DNA of 64,000 nucleotides from Gilliamella sp. wkB112 (GCF_001690685.1 NZ_LZGL01000020.1:124001-188000), one strand, 5' to 3'. Numbered from the stretch's first letter, positions 30,895-40,845 are shown. The notes: generated from the sequence alone by a model not told the origin. Program-made: numbers and translations.

Positions 30895-31419
30895 ATGAAA
30901 AAGCATAAACAGGTTTTTATATTAATGGGTGTATCTGGTAGTGGTAAATCCGCAGTTGCTAAACAAGTAGCTTATGATCTGGATGCTGCTTTTTTAGATG
31001 GTGATTTTTTGCATCCTAAAGCCAATATTTTAAAAATGCGAAGTGGTACACCTCTAAACGATGAAGATCGTACCCCCTGGCTTCATTTAATTAGTAATGC
31101 AGCTTTTGCAATGAGTAATGTCAATGATGTATCAATTATTATTTGTTCATCACTAAAACGGCAGTATCGGGATATTATTCGTGGAGAAAATGAGAATGTT
31201 CATTTCATTTATTTAAAAGGAAGCTTTGAAGTTATCGCAGATCGTTTAGCGAAACGTGTAGGTCATTATCAAAAAACCAGTATGCTGCAATCACAATTTG
31301 ATACCCTTGAAGAACCGACTTTAGATGAAAAAGATGTCTATACTATTGATATTGAGCAACCATTAAATAGTGTAGTACATGATACTAAAGAAGTTATAAA
31401 AACAATCTGTCATTGCTAA
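30895..31419 (+). CDS. gntK: Gluconokinase
   Basis: The 174-residue protein phosphorylates gluconate to 6-phosphogluconate. It has a P-loop GVSGSGKS at residues 12-19, then [31 protein letters not shown] and the lid region [23 protein letters not shown], all characteristic of bacterial GntK. Length is normal (E. coli 175). It is 43 bases upstream of edd and behind a GntR box, so the pair forms a gluconate-inducible Entner-Doudoroff unit. No gluconate permease is adjacent. Confidence 0.95.
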   Translation: MKKHKQVFILMGVSGSGKSAVAKQVAYDLDAAFLDGDFLHPKANILKMRSGTPLNDEDRTPWLHLISNAAFAMSNVNDVSIIICSSLKRQYRDIIRGENENVHFIYLKGSFEVIADRLAKRVGHYQKTSMLQSQFDTLEEPTLDEKDVYTIDIEQPLNSVVHDTKEVIKTICHC

Positions 31420-31462
31420 AAATATAAATAAAATTAAAAATAATAAAAACAAAGAGGTTAAT

Positions 31463-33268
31463 GTGAATCATATCATTAAAGCTGTAACCCAGCGCATTAT
31501 TGATCGTTCTAAAGCTTCGCGTGAGGCTTATTTACAAAAAATAGAACAAGCCATGTTAAAAAAAGTGACCAGATCTAGTTTACCGTGTAGCAATTTAGCA
31601 CATGGTTTCGCCGCTTGTTGTATTAATGACAAAAATGATTTAAAAAACATCTTAAAAAGTAATATTGGTATTATTAATTCATACAATGATATGCTCTCCG
31701 CTCATAAGCCTTATGAGTTTTATCCAGAACAGATCCGTAAAGTCTTACATGAAGCTGGTGCGGTTGGTCAGATGGCTGGAGGTGTACCGGCTATGTGCGA
31801 TGGTGTCACTCAAGGTGAACCAGGTATGGAACTTTCATTAATGAGCCGAGATATAATAGCTATGTCAGTTGCAGTTGCTTTATCTCACAATATGTTTGAT
31901 GGCGCTTTATATTTAGGAATATGTGATAAAATTGTGCCTGGCCTTTTTGTTGGAGCTCTAACCTTTGGTCACCTACCCGCAATTTTTGTACCAGCCGGGC
32001 CAATGCCTACTGGGCTACCAAACAAAGAAAAAGTCCGTATTCGCCAATTATATTCGGAAGGTAAAGCAACACGTGAAGATTTATTAGAGTCAGAATCTGC
32101 TTCTTACCACACCAGTGGTACTTGTACTTTTTATGGAACCGCAAATAGTAACCAAATGGTTATTGAATTAATGGGCTTACACTTACCCGGGGCCGCCTTT
32201 GTTCATCCAGAAACAGCATTACGCTTTGAATTAACCAATGCCGCTGCTAAACAAATTACGCGTCTAACTAATCAATCAGGAAATTATATGCCTGTAGGTA
32301 AAATGGTTGACGAAAAGGTGATTGTAAATGGTTTAGTAGCCTTACTTGCTACTGGTGGATCTACAAATCTAACCATGCATATTGTTGCTATGGCTAAAGC
32401 AGCAGGTATTATCATTAATTGGGATGATATTTCTGATTTATCCACTGTTGTTCCTTTGCTTTGTCGAATTTATCCAAACGGACCAGCTGATATCAATTAT
32501 TTTCAAGCTGCTGGTGGTACGTCATTATTAGTTAGAGAACTATTAAATGGGGGGTTGTTACATGAAGATGTTGAAACAGTTGCCGGTCATGGTTTAAGTC
32601 GTTATACCAAAGAACCTATATTAGAAAATGGTCAATTAATCTACCGAGAAGGACCAACAAAGTCATTAGACGAAAATGTCATTGCATCAATGGAAAAACC
32701 TTTTAATTCACATGGTGGATTAAAAGTAATGTCTGGTAATATTGGTCGAGCAGTAATGAAAACATCCGCAATCGCCCCAGAACATCAAATTATTGAGGCG
32801 CCAGCCGTAGTTTTTAATAGCCAATATGATTTAGATGCTGAATATAAAGCGGGAGAACTAGATAAAGATTGTGTTGTAGTGGTGCGTTACCAAGGCCCAA
32901 AAGCAATTGGTATGCCCGAACTTCATAAACTTATTACACCATTAGGCGTATTACAAGATCGCGGCTATAAAGTAGCATTATTAACCGACGGACGTTTATC
33001 TGGTGCATCAGGCAAAGTGCCGGCTGCTATTCATGTTACTCCTGAAGCCTATGAAGGTGGATTACTCAGTAAGGTAAAAGATGGCGATATGATCAGAGTT
33101 AATGGGCAAACTGGCGAAATAACGTTACTAGTTGATGAAGTAGAACTTGCTAGACGTGAACCTTATCCATTTAATTTAACCGACTCACATCATGGCTTTG
33201 GTCGTGAACTTTTTACGATTATTCGTGAAAATCTTACTTCCGCAGAAGAAGGAGCTGTTAACTTTTAG
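31463..33268 (+). CDS. edd: 6-phosphogluconate dehydratase
   Basis: Edd converts 6-phosphogluconate to KDPG, the first committed step of the Entner-Doudoroff pathway, and uses an iron-sulfur cluster. The 601-residue protein shows the IlvD/Edd signatures [58 protein letters not shown] and [18 protein letters not shown]. The start is GTG with AGAGG 6 bases upstream. A terminator follows directly, so eda is not in this transcript, unlike E. coli edd-eda. Confidence 0.96.
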   Translation: MNHIIKAVTQRIIDRSKASREAYLQKIEQAMLKKVTRSSLPCSNLAHGFAACCINDKNDLKNILKSNIGIINSYNDMLSAHKPYEFYPEQIRKVLHEAGAVGQMAGGVPAMCDGVTQGEPGMELSLMSRDIIAMSVAVALSHNMFDGALYLGICDKIVPGLFVGALTFGHLPAIFVPAGPMPTGLPNKEKVRIRQLYSEGKATREDLLESESASYHTSGTCTFYGTANSNQMVIELMGLHLPGAAFVHPETALRFELTNAAAKQITRLTNQSGNYMPVGKMVDEKVIVNGLVALLATGGSTNLTMHIVAMAKAAGIIINWDDISDLSTVVPLLCRIYPNGPADINYFQAAGGTSLLVRELLNGGLLHEDVETVAGHGLSRYTKEPILENGQLIYREGPTKSLDENVIASMEKPFNSHGGLKVMSGNIGRAVMKTSAIAPEHQIIEAPAVVFNSQYDLDAEYKAGELDKDCVVVVRYQGPKAIGMPELHKLITPLGVLQDRGYKVALLTDGRLSGASGKVPAAIHVTPEAYEGGLLSKVKDGDMIRVNGQTGEITLLVDEVELARREPYPFNLTDSHHGFGRELFTIIRENLTSAEEGAVNF

Positions 33269-33276
33269 TCCTAATT

Positions 33277-33302
33277 ATTCTGCCGTATAAAAACGGCAGA
33301 AT
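33277..33302 (+). terminator. Terminator after edd
   Basis: ATTCTGCCGT/ACGGCAGAAT is a perfect 10-bp stem with a 6-base loop, 9 bases after the edd stop. The following bases are AT-rich but not a pure T-run. The remaining 255 bases to the next gene show nothing recognisable. Confidence 0.75.
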
Positions 33303-33557
33303 ATATTAAAATATACTCAAACGTATACCTAATTGGAAACATCTTTACAAAAATGTAATACTTTTATCAAATTAGACAGTTTAGTAGTTTTATTATTTAA
33401 TAATAATTATCTACCAACAAATTAACCACATTGCTCATTTTTCCATTTAAAATGGTAATGATTTTATACAATAAACTTTGATAAAATATATTCCCAATTG
33501 CAATAAATCAAGGTATTATGTCGAAAATATAGTCAGTTTAAAATAGAGTTACTTTTT

Positions 33558-35465
33558 GTGAAACAAGCGTCATCAGGACATAATTGGATATCATCGATTA
33601 CTGATATCTTACCTAATTATGTTATTGAAAACTATTCTCTCATTACAGTCTGCCTACTATTATTAATTGTAATTTTACTGTTCTCATTCAGCAAGTTAAG
33701 AATGGACATTATTGCCTTACTAACAATTATGGCCATTACCATTACTGGTGTATTAACTCCTGCCGAAGCATTAGCTGGATTTAGTGATCCCAATATTATC
33801 TTAATTGCCTTGCTATTTATTATAGGTGAAAGTCTGGTCAGAACTGGCATTTCATATAAGATGAGTGAATATATATTAAAAATAGCTGGCAAAAATGATA
33901 TTCGTATTATTACTTATATTATGTTAGGTGTTGCTTTACTCGGTTCGGTAATGAGCTCAACTGGAGTGGTTGCTATTTTTATTCCAGTGGCAATTAGTAT
34001 TGCTAATCACACCGGCATTCATATCAAAAAATTGATGATGCCAATTTGTATTGCTGCGTTAATTAGCGGTATGATGACTTTGGTTGCTACAGCACCTAAC
34101 TTAGTTGTAAATAGTGAACTTGACCGTTCTTCATTAACTGAATTCAAATTTTTCTCCATTACACCAATTGGCTTATGCGTTTTAATATTTGGGATTATTT
34201 ATTGCATAATTACTCGCAATTGGTTACTTACTGCTGAACAAATAACACCAACAAAATCACAACCACAAAGACGAAAAATTACTGACTTAATCAGGGATTA
34301 TAAATTAACTGGTCGTGCCCATCGAGCACAAATACTAACTGGTTCACCTTTTGTGGGACGTACCATAGATAGTTTACATTTACGTAGTGAACACGGAGTA
34401 AATGTTATAGGTATTGAACGCTGGCGTAAATTCCGAAAAGTCTTAATCCCAGTTAACGGTACCACTGAATTTCGTGAAAATGATATCTTATTACTTGACA
34501 TGTCACACTCGGAAGCTGATTACCGTACATTTTTAACTAATAATAACCTTGAACCTAAAGTATTACGTGGTGAATATTTTTCCGAACAAGTTAAAGAAGT
34601 AGGTATGGCCGAAGTAGCATTACTACCCGAATCAACGCTATGCGGCAAAACATTAAATGAACTTGATTTCAGAGCAAAATATTTTTTAACAGTGATTGGT
34701 ATTTGGCGCAACCATGCACCCGTTGAAACAAATAACCTATTTCAAGAACGTTTAGAAATGAGTGACACGCTATTAGTTTGTGGCGGTTGGGGATCAATTC
34801 AAAAATTACAAACACGAACCAATGATTTTGTAGTATTAGATTTTCCAGCAGATATAGATGATATTGCACCAGCAAGTTCACAAGCTTATGCAGCTTTAAT
34901 AAATCTTGCCATAATGATCATATTAATGGTAACAGGTATTGTACCTAACGTGGTTGCTGCACTTATTGCCTGTTTATTAATGGGTGCTACCCGTTGCATA
35001 GATATGAATAGTGCATATAAGTCCATACACTGGCCATCTTTAATTTTAATTATCGGCATGATGCCTTTTGCAATAGCACTAAGTAAAACTGGTGGCATAT
35101 CACTAATTTCTGATTGGCTGGAAATACATTTAAAATCTTATGGCCCATATGTAGTGCTAACATTTATTTTTTTACTCTGTTCAACAGTTGGATTATTTAT
35201 CTCTAATACAGCTACAGCTATTTTAATAGCACCTATCGCCATCAATTTGGCAATAAAATTTGGTTACTCACCTTATCCATTCGCTATGACTGTTGCCATT
35301 GCTACCTCCGCATCATTTATTACTCCTGTTTCATCACCGGTTAAGACAATGATTGTAGCTCCTGGTGGATATAGCTTTGGTGATTTTGTGAAAATTGGCG
35401 TTCCATTAACCTTTCTAGTAATGGCGATCGATATTGCAATAGTCCCTATATTTTTCCCGTTTTAA
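33558..35465 (+). CDS. SLC13/DASS-type transporter with two RCK_C (TrkA-C) domains, YfbS-like
   Basis: The 635-residue membrane protein has a first transport half (LRMDIIALLTIMAITITGVLTPAEALAGFSDPNIILIALLFIIGESL...), two soluble TrkA-C domains at about 250-310 and 340-400, and a second transport half ending with LISDWLEIHLKSYGP...SNTATAILIAPIAINLA...SSPVKTMIVAPGGYSFGDFVKIG. This is the layout of E. coli YfbS and relatives of the divalent anion:Na+ symporter family. Substrate is not known; sulfate, dicarboxylates or other anions are possible. Start is GTG at 33558. Confidence 0.83.
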   Translation: MKQASSGHNWISSITDILPNYVIENYSLITVCLLLLIVILLFSFSKLRMDIIALLTIMAITITGVLTPAEALAGFSDPNIILIALLFIIGESLVRTGISYKMSEYILKIAGKNDIRIITYIMLGVALLGSVMSSTGVVAIFIPVAISIANHTGIHIKKLMMPICIAALISGMMTLVATAPNLVVNSELDRSSLTEFKFFSITPIGLCVLIFGIIYCIITRNWLLTAEQITPTKSQPQRRKITDLIRDYKLTGRAHRAQILTGSPFVGRTIDSLHLRSEHGVNVIGIERWRKFRKVLIPVNGTTEFRENDILLLDMSHSEADYRTFLTNNNLEPKVLRGEYFSEQVKEVGMAEVALLPESTLCGKTLNELDFRAKYFLTVIGIWRNHAPVETNNLFQERLEMSDTLLVCGGWGSIQKLQTRTNDFVVLDFPADIDDIAPASSQAYAALINLAIMIILMVTGIVPNVVAALIACLLMGATRCIDMNSAYKSIHWPSLILIIGMMPFAIALSKTGGISLISDWLEIHLKSYGPYVVLTFIFLLCSTVGLFISNTATAILIAPIAINLAIKFGYSPYPFAMTVAIATSASFITPVSSPVKTMIVAPGGYSFGDFVKIGVPLTFLVMAIDIAIVPIFFPF

Positions 35466-35592
35466 ATTCTGATATCTATTATGTATAAATTAAACATTTG
35501 CCATCATAATAACCATATAAATGATATTAATAGGTTTTTATTGATGACAAATAACTAAGAATTATATTTTTAAATACAAGGAATGGTAAAAA

Positions 35593-35895
35593 ATGAATGA
35601 TTTATTACGTTATATTCTCGCTTTTGGCGTAGTTTTAGTTATACTTTTATTTTTGAGCTTTATGTTAGTTATAGTAGGTAGACTCAAAAGCAAAACACTT
35701 ATCCGTCAAATTAACGCTGGGAAAATAAGTGATGCCAAATTAATACGTTTATATAATCAATGCAAAAAATGGAAAGATAGTAAATTTGCAGCAATTTTGT
35801 CCTCTGGTATTTTTTATAAACAATGGATGAAAATACAAAATGATATTTTTGCAGCTTATGAACAAGGTATGATTAAACGGAATCTTCCTTTATAG
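35593..35895 (+). CDS. Small membrane protein of unknown function
   Basis: I do not recognise this 100-residue protein. It has one strong hydrophobic segment at about 7-29 (YILAFGVVLVILLFLSFMLVIVG) followed by a basic amphipathic region with GRLKSKTLIRQINAGKISDAKLIRLYNQCKKWKDSKF. A likely topology is a short external N-terminus and a cytoplasmic tail. An AAGGAATGG stretch lies just upstream of the ATG, supporting translation. It stands alone between the YfbS-like transporter and fmt, 127 bases from the former, with a hairpin after it. Confidence 0.7.
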   Translation: MNDLLRYILAFGVVLVILLFLSFMLVIVGRLKSKTLIRQINAGKISDAKLIRLYNQCKKWKDSKFAAILSSGIFYKQWMKIQNDIFAAYEQGMIKRNLPL

Positions 35896-35914
35896 TATAA
35901 ATTAATTAAACAAA

Positions 35915-35958
35915 AGAGAAGCTATTTAATTGTGATTTTTTCAGATTAAAGCTTCTCT
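35915..35958 (+). terminator. Hairpin terminator after the unknown small gene
   Basis: AGAGAAGCT pairs with AGCTTCTCT, and TTAAT inside pairs with ATTAA, around a loop containing a TTTTTT run. AT-rich sequence follows. It ends before the -10-like TATAAT at 35972-35977 of fmt. Confidence 0.6.
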
Positions 35959-36007
35959 ATAAAATTTCTAGTATAATGCCAATAATTTTTAGATTATGGA
36001 CATTATT

Positions 36008-36970
36008 ATGCCTCACTCGACTAACCCACTAAATATAATTTTTGCAGGGACTCCAGACTTTGCAGCAATCCATCTACAAGCACTACTCAATAGTGAACAC
36101 AATATAATTGCTGTATTTACTCAGCCAGATCGCCCTGCTGGTCGGGGGAACAAGTTAACTGCAAGCCCGGTTAAACAATTAGCACTAGCAAATAACTTAC
36201 CTGTTTATCAACCCGCTTCATTGAAAAAAGAAGAAAATCAGCGAATCATTGCTGAACTTAAGGCTGATATTATGATTGTTGTTGCTTATGGTTTAATTTT
36301 ACCTCAGGCAGTGCTTGATATGCCAAAATTAGGTTGTTTAAATGTCCATGGTTCATTATTACCTCGCTGGCGTGGAGCAGCACCAATTCAACGAGCTTGT
36401 TGGGCTGGCGATAAGCAAACAGGTATCACCATTATGCAAATGGATGCCGGGCTTGATACTGGTGACATGTTATTCAAACTAAGTTGCCCTATTGAACCAA
36501 CAGATACTAGTGCATCTTTATATGATAAATTGGCTCAATTAGGACCTCAAGGCTTACTTAAAACTTTAACCCTAATCAACGAAGGAAAGATTAAACCTGA
36601 AAAGCAAGATGTTACCCAAGCCACTTACGCAGAGAAGTTATCTAAACAAGAAGCAAAGCTAGACTGGAATTTACCAGCAATACAACTTGAACGATGTGTT
36701 CGCGCTTTTAACCCATGGCCGGTAAGTTATTTTGCAGTCAATGGAGAAATGGTTAAAGTATGGCAAGCTCAAGCGATAGTTACTGAACATAACCAACCTG
36801 TTGGCACAATTCTCCAAGCAGATAAACAAGGGATTTGCATTGCAACAAGTGACGGAGCGTTAAATATGACACGGCTACAACCAGCGGGGAAAAAACCGAT
36901 GGCAGCACAAGATTTATTAAACTCCCGCAAAGCATGGTTTATTGTTGGTCAGATACTCAGTACTAATTAA
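36008..36970 (+). CDS. fmt: Methionyl-tRNA formyltransferase
   Basis: Fmt formylates initiator Met-tRNA with 10-formyl-THF. The product (320 residues from this start) has [15 protein letters not shown] at the N-terminus, the formyl-donor site [19 protein letters not shown] and [10 protein letters not shown], and a C-terminal OB-fold from about 210 ([10 protein letters not shown]...[11 protein letters not shown]). I prefer the ATG at 36008 because GGA lies 7 bases upstream; the ATG at 35996 has none. A -10 TATAAT at 35972-35977 suggests its own promoter. def and rsmB, usual neighbours, are absent here. Confidence 0.95.
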   Translation: MPHSTNPLNIIFAGTPDFAAIHLQALLNSEHNIIAVFTQPDRPAGRGNKLTASPVKQLALANNLPVYQPASLKKEENQRIIAELKADIMIVVAYGLILPQAVLDMPKLGCLNVHGSLLPRWRGAAPIQRACWAGDKQTGITIMQMDAGLDTGDMLFKLSCPIEPTDTSASLYDKLAQLGPQGLLKTLTLINEGKIKPEKQDVTQATYAEKLSKQEAKLDWNLPAIQLERCVRAFNPWPVSYFAVNGEMVKVWQAQAIVTEHNQPVGTILQADKQGICIATSDGALNMTRLQPAGKKPMAAQDLLNSRKAWFIVGQILSTN

Positions 36971-36990
36971 AAATATCAATGTACAGTTAT

Positions 36991-37009
36991 AACAGGGTAA
37001 TACCCTGTT
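36991..37009 (+). terminator. Terminator after fmt
   Basis: AACAGGGT/ACCCTGTT with a 3-base loop is followed by AATATTATTTTTT, running into the end of convergent tehB. It ends fmt and might also slow readthrough in the other direction. Confidence 0.75.
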
Positions 37010-37013
37010 AATA

Positions 37014-37877
37014 TTATTTTTTCCTTGCTAATAAAGTGGCAAATCTTAATTTAATTCGATTACCATGTATATCTGTTTTATGTAGTTCACCAATATCTTC
37101 GTTATACTTCAATATTTTCCAATTTTTATAGTAATTAATTAGTTCTTGTTCTTTGAAAGTAAATGAAAAACCAACTGGACAAGGATAATCCTGAGTAGAC
37201 ATAGCACTAACAATTAAATTATAACCGCCTGTTTTAGTGATTACTTGCATATTATGGATAATATCTGGAATGCGATCAGGTTGTAAAAACATCATTACCA
37301 CAGTTGAAATAATCAGATCATATTTACCTTGCCAACTAGCTTGATTAATATCATAAACAAATGCATTAATATGAGATAAATGTTCATTAGTAATGATTTC
37401 TTGTAAATTATTAATGCTCAGTTCAGACTTATCAACCGCATCAACATTAAAACCCAGTAATTGCAGATATAGTGAATTTCGTCCAGATCCACAACCAAGA
37501 TCTAAAACGCTACCAGTAGTTGGTATTAGTTGGCAAGTCTCATAGACGTCAGAATGTGTTTTAGTCATCTGATATTTTTTATTAGTATAATCTTCGGGTA
37601 AACAATAAAAAGATAATTGGCAGCTAAGATCATCTGATACTGCGGCAATACGGTGCCATTGCTGTGGCGCTATAAATGGTGGCTGATGTTGAGTATTAAA
37701 ATGTTGCCGATTAACAATTTCACCTTCTGAAGTTAATATGTCAAAATCTAAGCTACCCTCAATAATTTGTAACTTTGCCCAAGTACCAATTTGGGTATTA
37801 TGTTTTTCACAGAATGGAGGCGGTAGAGTTTCTGCATTCCAGATAGGTAACTTTTTATAGCAAACTAAATTTTCCAT
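37014..37877 (-). CDS. tehB: Tellurite-resistance methyltransferase TehB (long, two-domain form)
   Basis: The 287-residue protein is the long TehB type found in Haemophilus: an N-terminal DUF1971 cupin-like domain (1 to about 95, CYKKLPIWNAETLPPPFCEKHNT..GTWAKL, PPFIAPQQWHRI) joined to a class I SAM-dependent methyltransferase with motif I VLDLGCGSGRNS at 124-135 and the end MGELHKT-like GELHKTDIHGNRIKLRFATLLARKK. TehB methylates tellurite and related oxyanions. E. coli TehB (197 aa) lacks the first domain. There is no tehA beside it. The physiological substrate in this organism is not evident. Confidence 0.9.
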   Translation of the reverse strand: MENLVCYKKLPIWNAETLPPPFCEKHNTQIGTWAKLQIIEGSLDFDILTSEGEIVNRQHFNTQHQPPFIAPQQWHRIAAVSDDLSCQLSFYCLPEDYTNKKYQMTKTHSDVYETCQLIPTTGSVLDLGCGSGRNSLYLQLLGFNVDAVDKSELSINNLQEIITNEHLSHINAFVYDINQASWQGKYDLIISTVVMMFLQPDRIPDIIHNMQVITKTGGYNLIVSAMSTQDYPCPVGFSFTFKEQELINYYKNWKILKYNEDIGELHKTDIHGNRIKLRFATLLARKK

Positions 37878-37923
37878 GATGATACCACTGCTAATTGCAA
37901 TTAATAGTTGACTATTATAGTAA

Positions 37924-37937
37924 ACTATTCGAATAGT
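37924..37937. promoter_or_regulatory. Palindrome between tehB and fabI
   Basis: ACTATT-CG-AATAGT is a perfect 14-bp palindrome 47 bases upstream of the tehB start, with further ACTATTATAGT nearby. It could be an operator for tehB. No regulator is identifiable and the AT-rich context weakens the case. Confidence 0.35.
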
Positions 37938-38069
37938 AAATAGTTTTTTAGCAAAATTTTAATAACAATAAGATAGCTAAAAATAAATTTATGGTAGCGA
38001 AGTTGGCTTTATCAACATATAATCGTCATCATCCTAGACGATAGAGTAAAAACATTAGAGGAATAATTT

Positions 38070-38858
38070 ATGGGATTTTTAACAGGCAAACGATTACTTG
38101 TTACGGGTGTTGCAAGTAATCGTTCTATTGCTTACGGTATCGCGCAATCTATGCATCGTGAAGGCGCTGAATTAGCTTTTACTTATCAAAGTGATAAATT
38201 AAAAGGCCGTGTTGAAGAGTTTGCGGCTGATTTTGGTTCTAAAATCGTCCTACCATGTGATGTTGCACATGACGAAAGCATCACAAACTTGTTTACTGAA
38301 CTTGCAAAAGTATGGGATAAATTTGACGGATTTGTACATGCAATTGCCTTTGCTCCTGGTGATCAATTAGATGGCGATTATGTTAATGCAGTTACCCGTG
38401 AAGGTTTTTCAATTGCACATGATATTAGTTCATATAGCTTTGTTGCCTTAGCTAAAGCATGTCGAGCAATGCTAAATCCAAATTCTGCTTTATTAACCCT
38501 TTCTTATCTTGGTGCTGAACGAGCGATTCCTAATTATAATGTAATGGGGTTAGCTAAAGCGTCGTTAGAGGCAAATGTTCGATACATGGCAAATGCAATG
38601 GGGCCTGAAGGTATTCGTGTTAATGCCATTTCTGCAGGACCAATTCGAACACTAGCAGCATCCGGTATTAAAGATTTTAAAAAGATGTTATCTCACTGCG
38701 AATCAGTTACACCTATCCGCCGTACAGTAACTACTGAAGATGTTGGCAATTCAGCTGCATTTTTATGTTCAAATTTAGCCTCAGGTATTACTGGTGAAGT
38801 AGTGCATGTTGATGGTGGATTTAGTATTGCAGCAATGAACGAATTAGAACTTAAATAA
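38070..38858 (+). CDS. fabI: Enoyl-[acyl-carrier-protein] reductase (NADH)
   Basis: FabI reduces enoyl-ACP in the last step of each fatty-acid elongation cycle. The 262-residue short-chain dehydrogenase begins [25 protein letters not shown], the NADH-binding form of this family, and has the Y-X6-K catalytic pair in [19 protein letters not shown], then [15 protein letters not shown] and [15 protein letters not shown]. Length equals E. coli FabI (262). AGAGGAA lies 8 bases before the ATG. A strong hairpin follows the stop. Confidence 0.97.
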   Translation: MGFLTGKRLLVTGVASNRSIAYGIAQSMHREGAELAFTYQSDKLKGRVEEFAADFGSKIVLPCDVAHDESITNLFTELAKVWDKFDGFVHAIAFAPGDQLDGDYVNAVTREGFSIAHDISSYSFVALAKACRAMLNPNSALLTLSYLGAERAIPNYNVMGLAKASLEANVRYMANAMGPEGIRVNAISAGPIRTLAASGIKDFKKMLSHCESVTPIRRTVTTEDVGNSAAFLCSNLASGITGEVVHVDGGFSIAAMNELELK

Positions 38859-38865
38859 TTAAATT

Positions 38866-38900
38866 TAACAAACTTCCCGCTAGGTGGGGGAAGTTTGTTA
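38866..38900 (+). terminator. Strong terminator after fabI
   Basis: TAACAAACTTCCC pairs perfectly with GGGAAGTTTGTTA (13 bp) around a 9-base loop, just after the fabI stop. TTTGC follows on the plus strand and TTTAA on the minus strand, so it may act in both directions. Confidence 0.85.
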
Positions 38901-39025
38901 TTTGCTAATTATGTGAAACACGTTACCCCCTTAAATAATCCTAACAAATGACAGAATATTTATTACCATACTAATATTTATCAGTCTCTGCGGTAAAATC
39001 ACTACTAATAAAACTCTAACTTTAT

Positions 39026-39260
39026 TTATTTTGCTAAATATTGGCATAAATAAGCAGTTATTTCAGCAATCAGAAAAACTTTACCAGCGTCAAAAATCTG
39101 CCAATCTTTTACATTTGGTAACAGCACGTTTAGTGGACTAGTAATAACGGTCATCTGCTCGGATAATTGGTACTAAAAATATATTCTCCTAGCAAGATAA
39201 TACCTACCTCAGCTTAGCCTAATGATGCTTTTTTAAAACTAATTGATTTAACTTTAACAT
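39026..39260 (-). pseudogene. ppnP: Degraded ppnP (pyrimidine/purine nucleoside phosphorylase)
   Basis: The minus strand encodes pieces of PpnP (YaiE, DUF1255) in shifting frames. After a stop codon, one frame gives [19 protein letters not shown], corresponding to E. coli ASVGVMVEGEYTFSTAEPE. A frameshift follows, then another frame gives [31 protein letters not shown] and [13 protein letters not shown], corresponding to [29 protein letters not shown] and AEPTSYLCRYL. The E. coli segment NVPGHSEFHLQV between the last two pieces is deleted. A possible original start is the ATG at 39260 with MLKLNQ. At least one stop, frameshifts and a deletion show it is no longer functional. The remaining bases of the 529-base fabI-slyD gap hold only the fabI terminator and the slyD upstream region. 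Confidence 0.82.
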
Positions 39261-39387
39261 GAAAATAACGTTAAATATCAATTAATTACATGATTTTTTG
39301 GATAAACACAGAAAATAGCATACAGATAAGATTTTTTCCGTTAAAATCTACTCTTAATTTGCTCAGTAATAGTCTGTCGGAGAAAAA

Positions 39388-39951
39388 ATGAAAATAGCAA
39401 AAAACAAAGTAGTCAGCTTGGCATATCAAGTTAGAACAAAAGATGGTGTTTTAGTTGATGAGGCAACAACGGCTTCCCCTCTTCAATATTTACATGGTGC
39501 TGGTAATTTATTACAAAATCTTGAAACGGCATTAGAAGGTCACAAAATTGGGGATAAATTTGATGTTGAACTAATCAATGCGTATGGCGATTTTAATGAT
39601 AAATTGGTACAAAATGTTCCCCGTGACGTATTTGTTGGTGTGGATGAACTTGAAGTGGGTATGCGTTTTTTTGCTGATACTGAACATGGTTCATTACCTG
39701 TTGAAATCACAGCTATTGATGGTGATACAATTACTATTGATGGCAACCACATGTTAGCAGGGCAAGATCTGCTATTTAACATTGAGGTTGTTGATATTCG
39801 TGATGCAACTGAAGAAGAAATTGCTCATGGACATATTCATGGAGCGCATGACCATGAGCATAGTGGTTGCGGTTGTGGAAGCCATGACCATGAAGAAGAT
39901 GAAAATAGTGATTGCTGTGGTGGTGGGCATGGTAGTTGCGGTTGCCATTAA
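39388..39951 (+). CDS. slyD: FKBP-type peptidyl-prolyl isomerase SlyD with metal-binding tail
   Basis: SlyD is a cytoplasmic prolyl isomerase, chaperone and nickel-binding protein. The 187-residue product has the FKBP part (MKIAKNKVVSLAYQVRTKDGVLVDEA; SPLQYLHGAGNLLQNLETAL) with the insert-in-flap domain at about 70-130 and, from about 147, a His/Cys/Asp-rich tail with many HxH and CGC motifs. The tail binds Ni2+ and other metals and is shorter than but like that of E. coli. CGGAG precedes the ATG. It is followed by a terminator. radC and slyX are downstream. Confidence 0.95.
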   Translation: MKIAKNKVVSLAYQVRTKDGVLVDEATTASPLQYLHGAGNLLQNLETALEGHKIGDKFDVELINAYGDFNDKLVQNVPRDVFVGVDELEVGMRFFADTEHGSLPVEITAIDGDTITIDGNHMLAGQDLLFNIEVVDIRDATEEEIAHGHIHGAHDHEHSGCGCGSHDHEEDENSDCCGGGHGSCGCH

Positions 39952-39977
39952 TTTTGATAAATAAATTATTATATATG

Positions 39978-40003
39978 AGCGCTGCTATAGCGCTTTCTTT
40001 TTC
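39978..40003 (+). terminator. Terminator after slyD
   Basis: AGCGCT-GCTAT-AGCGCT forms a short GC stem immediately followed by TTCTTTTTC. It lies 27 bases after the slyD stop. Confidence 0.75.
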
Positions 40004-40120
40004 TATATGTAAAAGCTTTAATTCTTCTGAGAAATACATCTCAATATTTTCAATATATAATTGAATCTTTGTAGTTATACCATTAATAATCTTTTTTTAA
40101 ACTAACTGGAAAAAATTATT

Positions 40121-40789
40121 ATGGTATCACCAACCACAGCATTGATGCCACGTGAAAAACTCTTAAAATTTGGTGTTGAAACATTAAGCGATGCTGAACT
40201 ATTAGCCTTATTTTTGCGTACAGGAACACGTAATTTACCTGTTTTAGAATTATCGCAGCGATTATTAAGAGAGTTCGGTTCTTTTTATCATTTAATTAAT
40301 GCCAGCCATAGTGATTTTTGCAAAATACACGGGCTTGGTACGGCTAAATATACACAATTACAAGCAGTCGTTGAACTTGCTCATCGTTATTTAAAAATAA
40401 AGATGGCTGATACTAATTCATTAACATCAACATCATTAACTCATCATTATTTAGCTAGTCGATTAGTAAACAAAGATCGTGAAATTTTTATGGTTATTTT
40501 TTTAGATAATCAAAATCATCTAATTACTTCAGAGGAAATGTTTATTGGTACTTATAACTGTGTAGAGGTGCATCCACGAGAAATTGCCAGACGAGCATTA
40601 CAACATAATGCTGCCGCTTTGATTTTAGCCCATAATCACCCTTCTGGAATAGCTGAACCTAGCCAAGCAGATCGTAATCTCACACAAAAAATTGAACTAG
40701 TTTGTGAATTGATCGATATCCGCATACTTGATCATATTGTAATAGGTAAAGGAGAATATGTATCTTTTGCAGAACGAGGATGGATTTAG
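40121..40789 (+). CDS. radC: RadC/YicR family JAB-domain protein
   Basis: The 222-residue protein begins close to the PREKLLKFGVETLSDAELLALFLRTGT signature, has a helix-hairpin-helix region (FCKIHGLGTAKYTQLQAV), and a C-terminal JAB1/MPN-like metal-binding domain with EEMFIGT and AAALILAHNHPSGIAEPSQAD. The H-x-H-P-S-G and following D are the zinc ligands. Despite the name, a role in DNA repair is not established. It lies alone between slyD and slyX rather than near rpmB as in E. coli. Confidence 0.92.
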   Translation: MVSPTTALMPREKLLKFGVETLSDAELLALFLRTGTRNLPVLELSQRLLREFGSFYHLINASHSDFCKIHGLGTAKYTQLQAVVELAHRYLKIKMADTNSLTSTSLTHHYLASRLVNKDREIFMVIFLDNQNHLITSEEMFIGTYNCVEVHPREIARRALQHNAAALILAHNHPSGIAEPSQADRNLTQKIELVCELIDIRILDHIVIGKGEYVSFAERGWI

Positions 40790-40845
40790 TCGTTTTTTTT
40801 ACTTAAAATATAATAAGTGAATAACTAACTAATTTAAGAATTTTT

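Noticed and set aside
39776-40039. Minus-strand His-rich open frame opposite the slyD tail
   Set aside because: It is the antisense image of the His/Cys-rich SlyD C-terminus, whose codons produce repetitive frames on both strands.
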